In this document: piece by piece, positions 28,230 through 34,886 of the stretch
Layout: each line of letters begins with the position of its first letter
Position numbering within the stretch: position 1 is the first letter of the stretch
Source of the DNA: Gammaproteobacteria bacterium
GTDB lineage: Bacteria; Pseudomonadota; Gammaproteobacteria; Steroidobacterales; Steroidobacteraceae
Reading direction: 5' to 3'
NCBI GenBank assembly: GCA_028293745.1
Contig: JAQGOF010000084.1
Location: 1 to 44,496, forward strand
DNA: 44,496 nucleotides
The notes under the pieces: model-generated
What the model saw: only the letters and a program-made list of their open reading frames with translations
Told to the model about the DNA's origin: nothing
Database searches by the model: none
Program-made: the position numbers and the translations under genes

Positions 28230-28254
28230 AAGGCTTACCAAGGAATCCCTGGGT

Positions 28255-28281
28255 GTGCCCAGCTCGGACTTGGCTGGGTAC
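28255..28281. terminator. Hairpin between convergent small membrane genes
   Basis: GTGCCCAGC (28255-28263) pairs with GCTGGGTAC (28273-28281), 9 bp with one G-T pair and a 9-nt loop. Its location between two convergent genes suggests a shared terminator, but there is no T-run on either side. Confidence 0.4.
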
Positions 28282-28289
28282 GACGCACG

Positions 28290-28652
28290 TCACAGTCTGT
28301 CTTTGGCGACAGTGGGCTCGATGCGGGGATTCGACTTAACGCGGCGCGGCCTGATCAGCGCCCACGCGACGCGCGCGAACAGGATGATGAAGGCAGGACC
28401 GAGTGCGACCACCCAGTAACTGATCCAGCCGTTGCCCAGCCCGACAAAAAAATCTCCGAGCAGCGCCATCGGCCCCGCGTGAGTATTGGTCCCGTGCGTG
28501 TAAGGACCGAGGATCCGGTTGCCGACGAACCAGATGGCCAGCGGCACACCGATGAGGCCGATGACGAGCGCACTACCAAAGATGATCAGCTCGCGGCTCG
28601 TTCGGGACCAGGTCGTAAGCGAGCGGCAGGTGCGGGCCAGCAGATCCAGCAG
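28290..28652 (-). CDS. Small membrane protein, unknown function, probable CTG start
   Basis: 120 residues if translation begins at the CTG at 28652, where AAGGAG (28665-28660) sits 7 nt upstream. This gives LLDLLARTCRSLTTWSRTSR, then a first membrane helix (ELIIFGSALVIGLIGVPLAI), a periplasmic or cytoplasmic loop, and a second helix (WISYWVVALGPAFIILFARV) followed by a basic tail. The next usual start, GTG at 28547, lies inside the first helix and would truncate it. No ATG exists upstream in frame. No family is recognised. Confidence 0.55.
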   Translation of the reverse strand: MLDLLARTCRSLTTWSRTSRELIIFGSALVIGLIGVPLAIWFVGNRILGPYTHGTNTHAGPMALLGDFFVGLGNGWISYWVVALGPAFIILFARVAWALIRPRRVKSNPRIEPTVAKDRL

Positions 28653-28717
28653 GGTCGAACTCCTTGGCGGCGGCCGATGCGCGGCCGGGTGGCGAGGCGG
28701 GGCATAATACCTTTGTG

Positions 28718-29698
28718 ATGAAGAAAATCAGAGCAGCGGTCATCGGTGTCGGCTACCTCGGCCGATTTCATGCGCAAAAATACGCACAAGCTTCGGATTG
28801 CGAGCTCGTAGCCGTCGCGGACGCGAGACAGCAGGCGCGCGACCAGGTCGGCGCCGAGCTTGGAGTCCGCACCGTCGCTGACTACCGGGAGTTGCTCGGG
28901 TCGGTGGACGCGGTGAGCGTGGCTACGCAGACACCTGCGCATTTCGAGATCGCGCGGGACTTCCTGAATGCCGGCGCCCACGTGCTCGTGGAGAAGCCCA
29001 TTACCGAGACTGCGGAAGAAGCGCGCGAGCTGATAGCGCTGGCGGCCCGTCAGAAGCGCATCCTGCAGGTCGGTCACCTCGAGCGCTTCAATGCGGCGAT
29101 CCTCGCTGCAGAGCCCTCACTGAACTCGCCGCGGTTCGTCGAATGCCATCGTCTGGCACCGTACCGCGAGCGTGGCACGGACGTGAACGTCGTTCTGGAT
29201 CTCATGATCCACGACATCGACCTCGTACAGACCATCGTCGGGGTCCCGATCGCGACGATCGATGCGGTCGGTACACCGGTGTTTTCGGACGAGATTGATA
29301 TCTGCAACGCCCGTATCCGGTTCACGAACGGTTGCGTCGTGAACGCCACTGCCAGCCGGGTCAGCTTCAAGACCGAACGCAAGATGCGCGTGTTTGATCC
29401 GGATGCCGGCGTGTATCTGTCGTTGGACCTGCAGCAGAAGATCATGACGTTGATTCGCAAGCGCAGCCCCGGCGATGTGCCCGGTCCGCTGCCCGTGAGT
29501 ATCGAGGAGCAGTCGCTGGAGCAGGGCGATGCCCTCAAAGCCGAGATCGAGTCGTTTCTCGACTGCATCCGCACCGGCCGGCCGCCGGTCGTGAGCGGTG
29601 AGGCCGGCCTGATGGCCTTGGAAACGGCCATGCGGATCACGGAACAGGTGCACAAGTCGCTGGCCGAGCGCGTCCCCGCGCATGGCGCGAAGAGCTGA
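28718..29698 (+). CDS. Gfo/Idh/MocA family NAD(P)-dependent oxidoreductase
   Basis: 326 residues from ATG at 28718 (MKKIRAAVIGVGYLGRFHAQ). Rossmann nucleotide motif GVGYLG, the family EKP motif in VLVEKPITETAEEA, GHLERFN and DLMIHDIDLV, where the lysine and histidines are the expected catalytic and substrate residues. It resembles the sugar-nucleotide 3-dehydrogenases of the GnnA type, which oxidise UDP-GlcNAc for amide-linked lipid A, but the partner aminotransferase and lpxA are not adjacent. The substrate is therefore unassigned. It heads a cluster with an FAD oxidase 4 bp downstream. Confidence 0.88.
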   Translation: MKKIRAAVIGVGYLGRFHAQKYAQASDCELVAVADARQQARDQVGAELGVRTVADYRELLGSVDAVSVATQTPAHFEIARDFLNAGAHVLVEKPITETAEEARELIALAARQKRILQVGHLERFNAAILAAEPSLNSPRFVECHRLAPYRERGTDVNVVLDLMIHDIDLVQTIVGVPIATIDAVGTPVFSDEIDICNARIRFTNGCVVNATASRVSFKTERKMRVFDPDAGVYLSLDLQQKIMTLIRKRSPGDVPGPLPVSIEEQSLEQGDALKAEIESFLDCIRTGRPPVVSGEAGLMALETAMRITEQVHKSLAERVPAHGAKS

Positions 29699-29702
29699 AG
29701 CT

Positions 29703-31097
29703 ATGCCCGCCGCAGAACTGCTGGCCGATCTGCGAGCGCTACTGGGCGAGAGGGGTGTCGTCACGGGCGAACGGCTGACTGGCCGTGTCTACGAACAGCA
29801 TGTTGGACCGGTGCGGGCGCAGGTGTTGGTTCGACCTGCCGATACCTCGCAGGTATCCGCCGTCCTTGGTCTTTGTCACGCGCGTGGGCAGCCGGTTGTG
29901 CCGCATGGCGGCCTGACGGGGTTGGTTTACGGCGGCGCTGCGAGCGAGGACGAGCTCATTCTGTCCCTTGAGGCGTTGACCCGGATCGAGTCGGTGGATG
30001 TTGCAGGTCGCACCATGAGAGTCGAGGCGGGAGTGACGCTTCAGCGGGTGCAGGAGGAGGCGGAGCGGTTCAACTTGATGTTTCCGCTCGACCTGGGCGC
30101 TCGGGGCACGGCGACCATCGGGGGGAACATTTCCACCAACGCCGGGGGAATGCGCGTCGTGCGGTTCGGGATGATGCGCAGTCTCGTCCTGGGTCTCGAG
30201 GTCGTCCTTGCGGACGGAACCGTGCTGTGCTCGCTGAACCGGATGTTGAAAAACAATGCCGGGTACGATTTGAAACAGTTGTTCATCGGCACCGAGGGCA
30301 CCCTGGGGATTGTGACTCGTGCCGATCTGCGCCTGGCTTCCCGGCCGACGTCCTCGGCTGCCGCGTTTGTGGCCTGTCGCGACTTTGCCGCGATACCCGA
30401 GCTGCTGGGGATGTTGGATGCGCGCCTGGGTGGCCAACTGAGCGCGTTCGAAGCGCTCTGGCCGGAGTTCTACGAGCTGACGACCACTGCGCCTGCGCTC
30501 AGCTCGCCGTTACTTCCGTACGGGCACGGCATGTATGTACTCGTCGAGGCGCTTGGGGCGGATCCCGGACCCGACCAGGAGCGTTTCGAGCGTGTGTTGG
30601 CCGATGCCCTGGAGCGCGAAGTGATTGTGGATGCGGTGATAGCGAAATCCGAGGCGGAGCGCAGGATCATGTGGGCGCCGCGCGAGGATGTGTTCCAGAT
30701 GGATCGCTACGGGCCTTCGCACAGCTTCGATGTGAGTCTCGCTATCGCCGACATGCCTCGCTATCTCGATACCGTGCGGCGCACGCTGCAGGAGCGGGTG
30801 CCGGGTGCGAGGCAGTTCGTGTTTGGACACGTTGCGGATGGCAATCTGCATATTTCCGTTTGCGCCGGCGACGCGCAGAGGCACGCTGCCACATTCGATG
30901 AGGTCGAGCGCTGTGTATACGAGCCGCTGCGCAGCATCACAGGCTCCATCTCGGCCGAGCATGGGATCGGGCTCGAGAGAAAGGCGTATCTTGAAATCTC
31001 GCGGACGCGTGCCGAAATTGCGACCATGCGTGCCCTGAAGGCCGCTCTGGATCCGCGCAGCATTCTCAACCCCGGAAAGGTCATCGATGTCCACTGA
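29703..31097 (+). CDS. FAD-linked oxidase, D-lactate/D-2-hydroxyglutarate dehydrogenase class
   Basis: 464 residues from ATG at 29703. The FAD_binding_4 (VAO/PCMH) domain has VRPADTSQVSAVLGLCHARG, VVPHGGLTGLVYGGA and TIGGNISTNAGGMRVVRFGM. The C-terminal domain has the metal and substrate motif FVFGHVADGNLHISV and EHGIGLERKAYL, typical of D-2-hydroxyacid dehydrogenases (DLD-2, GlcD). It would oxidise a D-2-hydroxy acid to a 2-keto acid; which one cannot be read from sequence. It overlaps the next gene by 11 nt. Confidence 0.9.
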   Translation: MPAAELLADLRALLGERGVVTGERLTGRVYEQHVGPVRAQVLVRPADTSQVSAVLGLCHARGQPVVPHGGLTGLVYGGAASEDELILSLEALTRIESVDVAGRTMRVEAGVTLQRVQEEAERFNLMFPLDLGARGTATIGGNISTNAGGMRVVRFGMMRSLVLGLEVVLADGTVLCSLNRMLKNNAGYDLKQLFIGTEGTLGIVTRADLRLASRPTSSAAAFVACRDFAAIPELLGMLDARLGGQLSAFEALWPEFYELTTTAPALSSPLLPYGHGMYVLVEALGADPGPDQERFERVLADALEREVIVDAVIAKSEAERRIMWAPREDVFQMDRYGPSHSFDVSLAIADMPRYLDTVRRTLQERVPGARQFVFGHVADGNLHISVCAGDAQRHAATFDEVERCVYEPLRSITGSISAEHGIGLERKAYLEISRTRAEIATMRALKAALDPRSILNPGKVIDVH

Positions 31098-32013
31098 GCC
31101 CGAGCATTTTCGGCGCAACCCGCGCCAGGTGACTGTCGCTGCCATCCAGATGTCCTGCGATTGGGACGCTGCCGGCAATATTGCAAAGGCGCACAAGCTG
31201 GTGCGCGAGGCAGCCGCCCGCGGTGCGCAGGTCATCCTGCTGCCCGAATTGTTCGAGGCGCCGTACTTCTGCATCGAGCAGGACAACCGGCATCTGAATC
31301 TTGCGTGCAGTGTCGATGAGAACCGCGCGGTGCGGTATTTCAGCGACGTGGCGCGCGAGCTGGGGGTGGTGCTGCCGATCAGTTTTTTTGAACGGGCGGG
31401 ACCGGTTTTCTTCAACTCGATTGCGATTATCGATGCCGATGGCCGCAACCTCGGCGTGTATCGCAAGTCGCACATTCCGAACGGGCCCGGGTACCAGGAG
31501 AAGACTTACTTCAGCCCGGGAGACACGGGCTTCAAGGCCTGGAACACGCGGTTCGGCCGGATCGGCGTGGGAATCTGCTGGGACCAGTGGTTTCCCGAGA
31601 CGGCGCGCTCGATGGCGCTGCTCGGCGCGGAGTTGCTGTTCTTCCCAACGGCCATCGGCTCGGAGCCGCCGCCTGCACTGCCGGTGAATTCCCGCGATCA
31701 CTGGCAGCGGACGCAACAGGGACACGCCGCGGCGAATCTGACGCCACTGATTGCTTCCAACCGCTATGGTGTGGAGCGTTCGTTCCAGGATCCCGAGGGC
31801 CTGTTCATTCGCTTCTACGGTTCATCATTTATCGCCGACCCCACGGGCGCGAAGGTGGCAGAAGCGGCCGAGGAGGGCGATGCGGTGTTGACCGCCACCT
31901 TCGATCTGGAGGCGCTGGCGCAGTTGCGTAACAACTGGTTTGTGTTCCGCGACCGCAGGCCCGATCTGTACGGCAACCTGGTGTCGCTCGATGGGCGGGT
32001 GCCGGCCCGGTAG
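31087..32013 (+). CDS. aguB: N-carbamoylputrescine amidase (nitrilase superfamily)
   Basis: 308 residues. The nitrilase triad is present: Glu in ILLPELFEAPYFC, Lys in VYRKSHIPNGPGYQEKTYF and Cys in IGVGICWDQWFPETARSM. The NGPGYQEKTYFSPGDTGFKAW stretch is characteristic of N-carbamoylputrescine amidase, which releases putrescine, CO2 and ammonia in the arginine decarboxylase route. The usual partner agmatine deiminase (aguA) is not adjacent. It overlaps the FAD oxidase and converges on udgX, with only 5 bp between stops. Confidence 0.88.
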   Translation: MSTEPEHFRRNPRQVTVAAIQMSCDWDAAGNIAKAHKLVREAAARGAQVILLPELFEAPYFCIEQDNRHLNLACSVDENRAVRYFSDVARELGVVLPISFFERAGPVFFNSIAIIDADGRNLGVYRKSHIPNGPGYQEKTYFSPGDTGFKAWNTRFGRIGVGICWDQWFPETARSMALLGAELLFFPTAIGSEPPPALPVNSRDHWQRTQQGHAAANLTPLIASNRYGVERSFQDPEGLFIRFYGSSFIADPTGAKVAEAAEEGDAVLTATFDLEALAQLRNNWFVFRDRRPDLYGNLVSLDGRVPAR

Positions 32014-32018
32014 TGGTG

Positions 32019-32699
32019 TCAGTTCCCGTTGACCCAGCGGTGCGCCTCCGTCAGCTCCTGCACGAAGCGTTGATACTCGGCACGCCTGCGACGCTCGTCC
32101 GGGATTCGAAGCAGGAACGAGGGATGTATGGTGACCCATAGGTCTGTCGTGTCGCTCAGGGGCAGCGCCGAGCCCCGTGTCTGAGCGATGGTCACTACGC
32201 GGCCGAGCAGCGCGCGTGCCGCGGTTGCACCCAGGGCAATCACGAGCTTGGGCGAAACGAGGCGCATCTCCTGTTCCAACCACCACTTACAGGCTTCGAT
32301 CTCGCCGGCACTTGGCTTGACGTGCAGCCGCCGCTTGCCGCGGGGCTCGAACTTGAAGTGTTTGACCGCGTTCGTGATGTACAGGGACTTGCGATCCATG
32401 CCGGCGTCTTCCAGGGCGCGGTCGAGCATCGCCCCAGCAGGTCCTACGAACGGATGACCCTGCAGATCTTCCGAGTCTCCAGGGGCTTCGCCGACCAGCA
32501 TCAAGCCGCTTGGCGCCTTGCCTTCGCCCGGTACTCCCTGTGTCGCGGATTTCCACAAGCTGCAACGCCTGCAGGCGTTGATCGCTTCCGGTAGCTCGCG
32601 CGTGGACTTCAGCGTTCGCGCGCCGGTTAGCGCCTGCTTGCCCTCATCGTCCACACGCGATCGCATGCGCGTGGATGGTTGTTCTTCCTCGTTTTTCAT
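32019..32699 (-). CDS. UdgX-type uracil-DNA glycosylase
   Basis: 226 residues. Family 4-like UDG fold with an N-terminal C43-x2-C46 pair (ACRRCSLWKSATQ), active-site motif GEAPGDSEDLQGHPFVGPAG, and the UdgX-specific NAVKHFKFEPRGKRRLH loop; His126 of KRRLH corresponds to the histidine that forms a covalent bond with the abasic sugar in mycobacterial UdgX. The C-terminal substrate motif is WVTIHPSFLLR. UdgX removes uracil from DNA and stays covalently attached. A third cysteine is at 137; the position of the remaining family 4 cysteine is occupied by His114. The start (ATG at 32699) has no good Shine-Dalgarno and abuts an inverted repeat. Confidence 0.9.
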   Translation of the reverse strand: MKNEEEQPSTRMRSRVDDEGKQALTGARTLKSTRELPEAINACRRCSLWKSATQGVPGEGKAPSGLMLVGEAPGDSEDLQGHPFVGPAGAMLDRALEDAGMDRKSLYITNAVKHFKFEPRGKRRLHVKPSAGEIEACKWWLEQEMRLVSPKLVIALGATAARALLGRVVTIAQTRGSALPLSDTTDLWVTIHPSFLLRIPDERRRRAEYQRFVQELTEAHRWVNGN

Positions 32700-32720
32700 C
32701 CTGTCAGGATCAATGACAGG
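32700..32720. repeat. Inverted repeat adjoining the udgX start codon
   Basis: CCTGTCA and TGACAGG form a perfect 7-bp inverted repeat around a 7-nt centre, ending exactly where the udgX start codon begins. CTGT-to-ACAG spacing is longer than a LexA box. It could be an operator or a stem hiding the ribosome binding site. Confidence 0.5.
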
Positions 32721-32817
32721 AGGGCGTGATGGTTCCCACGCCGGAGCTTGGTGATGCTCCGCGCCTCATCGAAAATTGGTCGGTTTGCCCAGAAATGCGC
32801 TCGGGTTTTCCGGTTGC

Positions 32818-32843
32818 GGTTCCCGGCCTTGCGGCCGGGAACC
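32818..32843 (-). terminator. Strong hairpin right after the tmRNA 3' end
   Basis: On the minus strand GGTTCCCGGCC and GGCCGGGAACC form a perfect 11-bp stem closed by a GCAA (GNRA) tetraloop, beginning 6 nt after the encoded CCA. No U-run follows. It probably acts as terminator or as the 3' boundary for RNase trimming of the tmRNA precursor. Confidence 0.6.
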
Positions 32844-32866
32844 ACCCACTGGTGGAGGCGGGGGGA

Positions 32867-33149
32867 CAGCACATCCACGGCTTTCGCCGCGGGCTGGACT
32901 ATGCCTTCATCCGAGCGCCCAGGTGGACGCGCGGATGCGGAGCGTATTATCCCGCTGATCGAATCAGCTGGATCCTAGTGCCCGCCCAGGCTTTCGCCGT
33001 CGGCGAGTCTATGAGTCTCTACAGGGCAGGCCTGAAGTTGGCCTTCTTCCTACCCCTCGGCGTTGCCATGCCACCCCGAAGGGTGCCGTCAGGTTTCACC
33101 GATGTGAGCTCCGTTATCAACCAACCCTCACGGGTTGGTGCGACCCTCG
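32867..33149 (-). ncRNA. Group I self-splicing intron in the tmRNA T-loop
   Basis: 283 nt inserted after TTCGAT of the T-loop; it follows an exon U and ends in G (32867), as group I introns require. P1: GTCGCACC (33144-33137) pairs with exon GGTTCGAT, with a terminal G-U and one mismatch. P2: CCAACCC-GTGA-GGGTTGG (33138-33121). P4: TCGGTG with CGCCGA, with ATGGCAACGCCGAG as in the Azoarcus tRNA-Ile intron. R element TGTAGAGACT near 33020; J8/7 and S element GAAGGCATAGTCCAG near 32905. P9: CCGCGGC-GAAA-GCCGTGG. These identify subgroup IC3-like. A 60-nt extension between P3 and P8 holds the hairpin GCTGAT-TCG-ATCAGC. There is no credible ORF and no homing endonuclease. Splice sites are inferred from restored tRNA pairing. 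Confidence 0.92.
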
Positions 33150-33363
33150 ATCGAACCCCCGTCCGCAAGCGCTAGACTCCAAGATCTACGTACATAGCTC
33201 GCTCTTTGTTTTCTCGCGTCACGCTACCCGAGGAGCAGGGAAAACGCTTCGCCAGCCACGGTAACTCTTAACGATCCGGCCCGTCGCACACCGTATCGCG
33301 ATCCTATGAGCGCTTCCCCTGATTCAGTCGCATAGGCACGAACTGGTCAGAGGTCAGCTGCGT

Positions 33364-33396
33364 TTAGGCAGCTAGAGCGTAGTTGTCGTCGTTGGC
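33364..33396 (-). CDS. tmRNA proteolysis tag reading frame
   Basis: Eleven codons within ssrA: GCC resume codon at 33396, then AAC GAC GAC AAC TAC GCT CTA GCT GCC and stop TAA at 33366-33364, giving ANDDNYALAA. It differs from the E. coli tag at one position (Asp for Glu). The LAA end is the ClpXP degron, and the AND start is the SspB-binding part. Confidence 0.93.
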   Translation of the reverse strand, partial: ANDDNYALAA

Positions 33397-33582
33397 AACT
33401 ATGATTTGCAGCATTATTAACGAGGGCACTGCGCCTCGGCACGCACCTGGAGGTTTGCAACCCACGTCGAAACCGGTCGCCCCCAGTAAACATCGTCAGC
33501 ATACCCTAAGATCGGGTCGGCCGGGCGAAGTTCAAGGCCGGCGCCGTGCGCAGCTTGGCACACAGGGCCGGCGGCAGCGCCG

Positions 33583-34050
33583 CTAGCGGTTGCGCATGAT
33601 CCGCGCCTTGTCGCGCTGCCAGTCGCGGTCTTTGTCCACCGCCCGCTTGTCGTGTTGTTTCTTTCCCTTGGAGAGACCAACGGCCAGTTTGGCGCGGCCG
33701 TTTTTCCAGTACAGCTCCAGGGGGACGAGGGTGTAGCCCTTGCGCTCGACCGCTCCGATGAGGCCGGACAACTCACTTGCGTTGAGCAGCAGCTTGCGGG
33801 TGCGAATCGGATCGGCAACCACATGGGAGGAGGCCGAGTTCAGTGCCGAAATGTGTGCGCCGAACAGGAACGCCTCGGCGCCGCGCACGAACACGTACGC
33901 CTCTTTCAGTTGCGCGCGTCCCGCGCGCATGGCCTTCACTTCCCAGCCCTGCAGGACCAGTCCGGCCTCGTAGCGCTCCTCGATGAAATAGTCGAAGCGC
34001 GCCTTGCGGTTCTCGGCGATGAGACGTTCGGTTTTTTCCGGCTTGGCCAT
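33583..34050 (-). CDS. smpB: tmRNA-binding protein SmpB
   Basis: 155 residues. The OB-barrel core ([65 protein letters not shown]) and a basic C-terminal tail ([20 protein letters not shown]) that reads into the mRNA channel are all present. SmpB binds the tRNA-like domain of tmRNA, and so needs the spliced acceptor and T-arms described here. The gene precedes ssrA on the same strand. It is divergent from ratA. Confidence 0.96.
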   Translation of the reverse strand: MAKPEKTERLIAENRKARFDYFIEERYEAGLVLQGWEVKAMRAGRAQLKEAYVFVRGAEAFLFGAHISALNSASSHVVADPIRTRKLLLNASELSGLIGAVERKGYTLVPLELYWKNGRAKLAVGLSKGKKQHDKRAVDKDRDWQRDKARIMRNR

Positions 34051-34132
34051 TTACAAGGGAACGGACTGCGTTTTTTGGGCGGCGATTGTACCGTGAATGA
34101 CAATCCGCCGGTGTCTTGTGACAATTGGCCGC

Positions 34133-34579
34133 ATGCGAGAAATCAAGCATTCGGCGCTCGTCGCCCAGCCCCCGGCGCGGTTGTTCGCCCTGATCAACGA
34201 TATCGAGAGTTACCCGACCTTCATCCCGTGGTGCACCCACGCGAGAGTGCTGTCGAGGTCGGCGCGCGAGATCGTTGCAACCATCGGGGTTCGGCAGGGG
34301 CCTCTGCACAGCGAGTTCACGACTCGCAACGAGCTCGAGCAGGATCGCCGCATCCTGATGCGCCTCGTCAGCGGCCCGTTCAAAATGTTGGAAGGCGAGT
34401 GGCTGCTCACACCCATCCCGCAGGCCGGTGATGGGGGCTCCGGTTGTCGAGTTCAACTGACAATGAAATTCGCGTTCAAAAATCCGCTGACGGCGGTATT
34501 GTTTGAGCAGAAGTTCGCAGAGACAGCTTCATCACTGATGGACGCGTTTGTTGCACGCGCGCGTGCTGTGCCACCATGA
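34133..34579 (+). CDS. ratA: RatA/COQ10-like START-domain protein
   Basis: 148 residues from ATG at 34133 (MREIKHSALVAQPPARLFAL). SRPBCC/START fold with the family segments LINDIESYPTFIPWCTHARV, GPFKMLEGEWLL and FAFKNPLTAVLFEQKF. Homologues in bacteria and mitochondria (COQ10) bind ubiquinone; in E. coli RatA was reported to inhibit 70S formation as a toxin. Which role applies here is unknown; the conserved location beside smpB and rnfH is the main context. It overlaps rnfH by 4 nt (ATGA). Confidence 0.9.
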   Translation: MREIKHSALVAQPPARLFALINDIESYPTFIPWCTHARVLSRSAREIVATIGVRQGPLHSEFTTRNELEQDRRILMRLVSGPFKMLEGEWLLTPIPQAGDGGSGCRVQLTMKFAFKNPLTAVLFEQKFAETASSLMDAFVARARAVPP

Positions 34580-34881
34580 GCGAAGGCGGCCGCAAACGAT
34601 GTGTGGTGGCATATGCCACCCGTGAGCGGCAGTACTTGTGGGCAGTTGATGTGCCCAGCGACGCGACGATCGCCGAAACGATCGAGGCGGCGCGGCAGCT
34701 TGCAGATGAGCCCGATGTTCCATGGGAGACTGCGCCTGTTGGAATCTTCGGCGAGCTGCGCGAGCGATCAGATCGTCCGGCTGAGGGTGATCGCGTAGAG
34801 ATCTACCGGCCGCTGCCCAGTGACCCCCGCGATAAACGCCGGGAGCGCGTCCAACGCGAGCGCAAAACCCGCGGCAAGTGA
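34576..34881 (+). CDS. rnfH: RnfH-family ubiquitin-like protein
   Basis: 101 residues, a beta-grasp (UPF0125) fold. Recognisable stretches are VVAYATRERQYLWAVDVPSD, TAPVGIFGELRERSD and GDRVEIYRPLPSDPRDKRRE, the last being the family signature. The basic tail (RRERVQRERKTRGK) is typical. Function is unknown; it is encoded next to ratA in most gammaproteobacteria and in some rnf operons. It converges on bamE with a gap of 5 bp. Confidence 0.9.
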   Translation: MSEGGRKRCVVAYATRERQYLWAVDVPSDATIAETIEAARQLADEPDVPWETAPVGIFGELRERSDRPAEGDRVEIYRPLPSDPRDKRRERVQRERKTRGK

Positions 34882-34886
34882 GGAGG

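Larger units (their letters stand above)
32850..33484 (-). ncRNA. ssrA: tmRNA (ssrA) interrupted by a group I intron
   Basis: The 5' exon runs 33484-33150 (335 nt) and the 3' exon 32866-32850 (17 nt). The 5' end GGGGGCG pairs over 7 bp (one G-U) with CGCCTCC at 32860-32854, followed by discriminator A and encoded CCA. The conserved GGTTTCGACG follows the acceptor strand. The tag frame is preceded by TAGTT, as in other tmRNAs, and encodes ANDDNYALAA. The T-stem halves GGGGG and CCCCC are separated by the intron, and splicing gives T-loop TTCGATT. Mature length would be 352 nt, normal for one-piece tmRNA. smpB lies 98 bp upstream on the same strand. A possible -10 TATGCT lies at 33503-33498; the -35 is unclear. 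tmRNA with SmpB rescues stalled ribosomes and tags nascent chains. Confidence 0.95.

Noticed and set aside
32700..32720. LexA box upstream of udgX
   Set aside because: CTG and CAG are 13 bp apart rather than the 10 bp of the standard gammaproteobacterial box.
32850..33150. Integrative element or att site at the ssrA 3' end
   Set aside because: The insert is only 283 nt, has no integrase gene and has a group I core. No duplicated ssrA 3' end was found.
32726..33175. Open reading frames on the plus strand between udgX and smpB
   Set aside because: They run antisense to the ssrA intron and exons, have no homology that I recognise and no good ribosome binding sites. RNA structure explains the sequence.
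32850..33484. Circularly permuted two-piece tmRNA
   Set aside because: In permuted genes the CCA-bearing acceptor piece precedes the tag-bearing piece. Here the order is the normal linear one, with an insertion in the T-loop.
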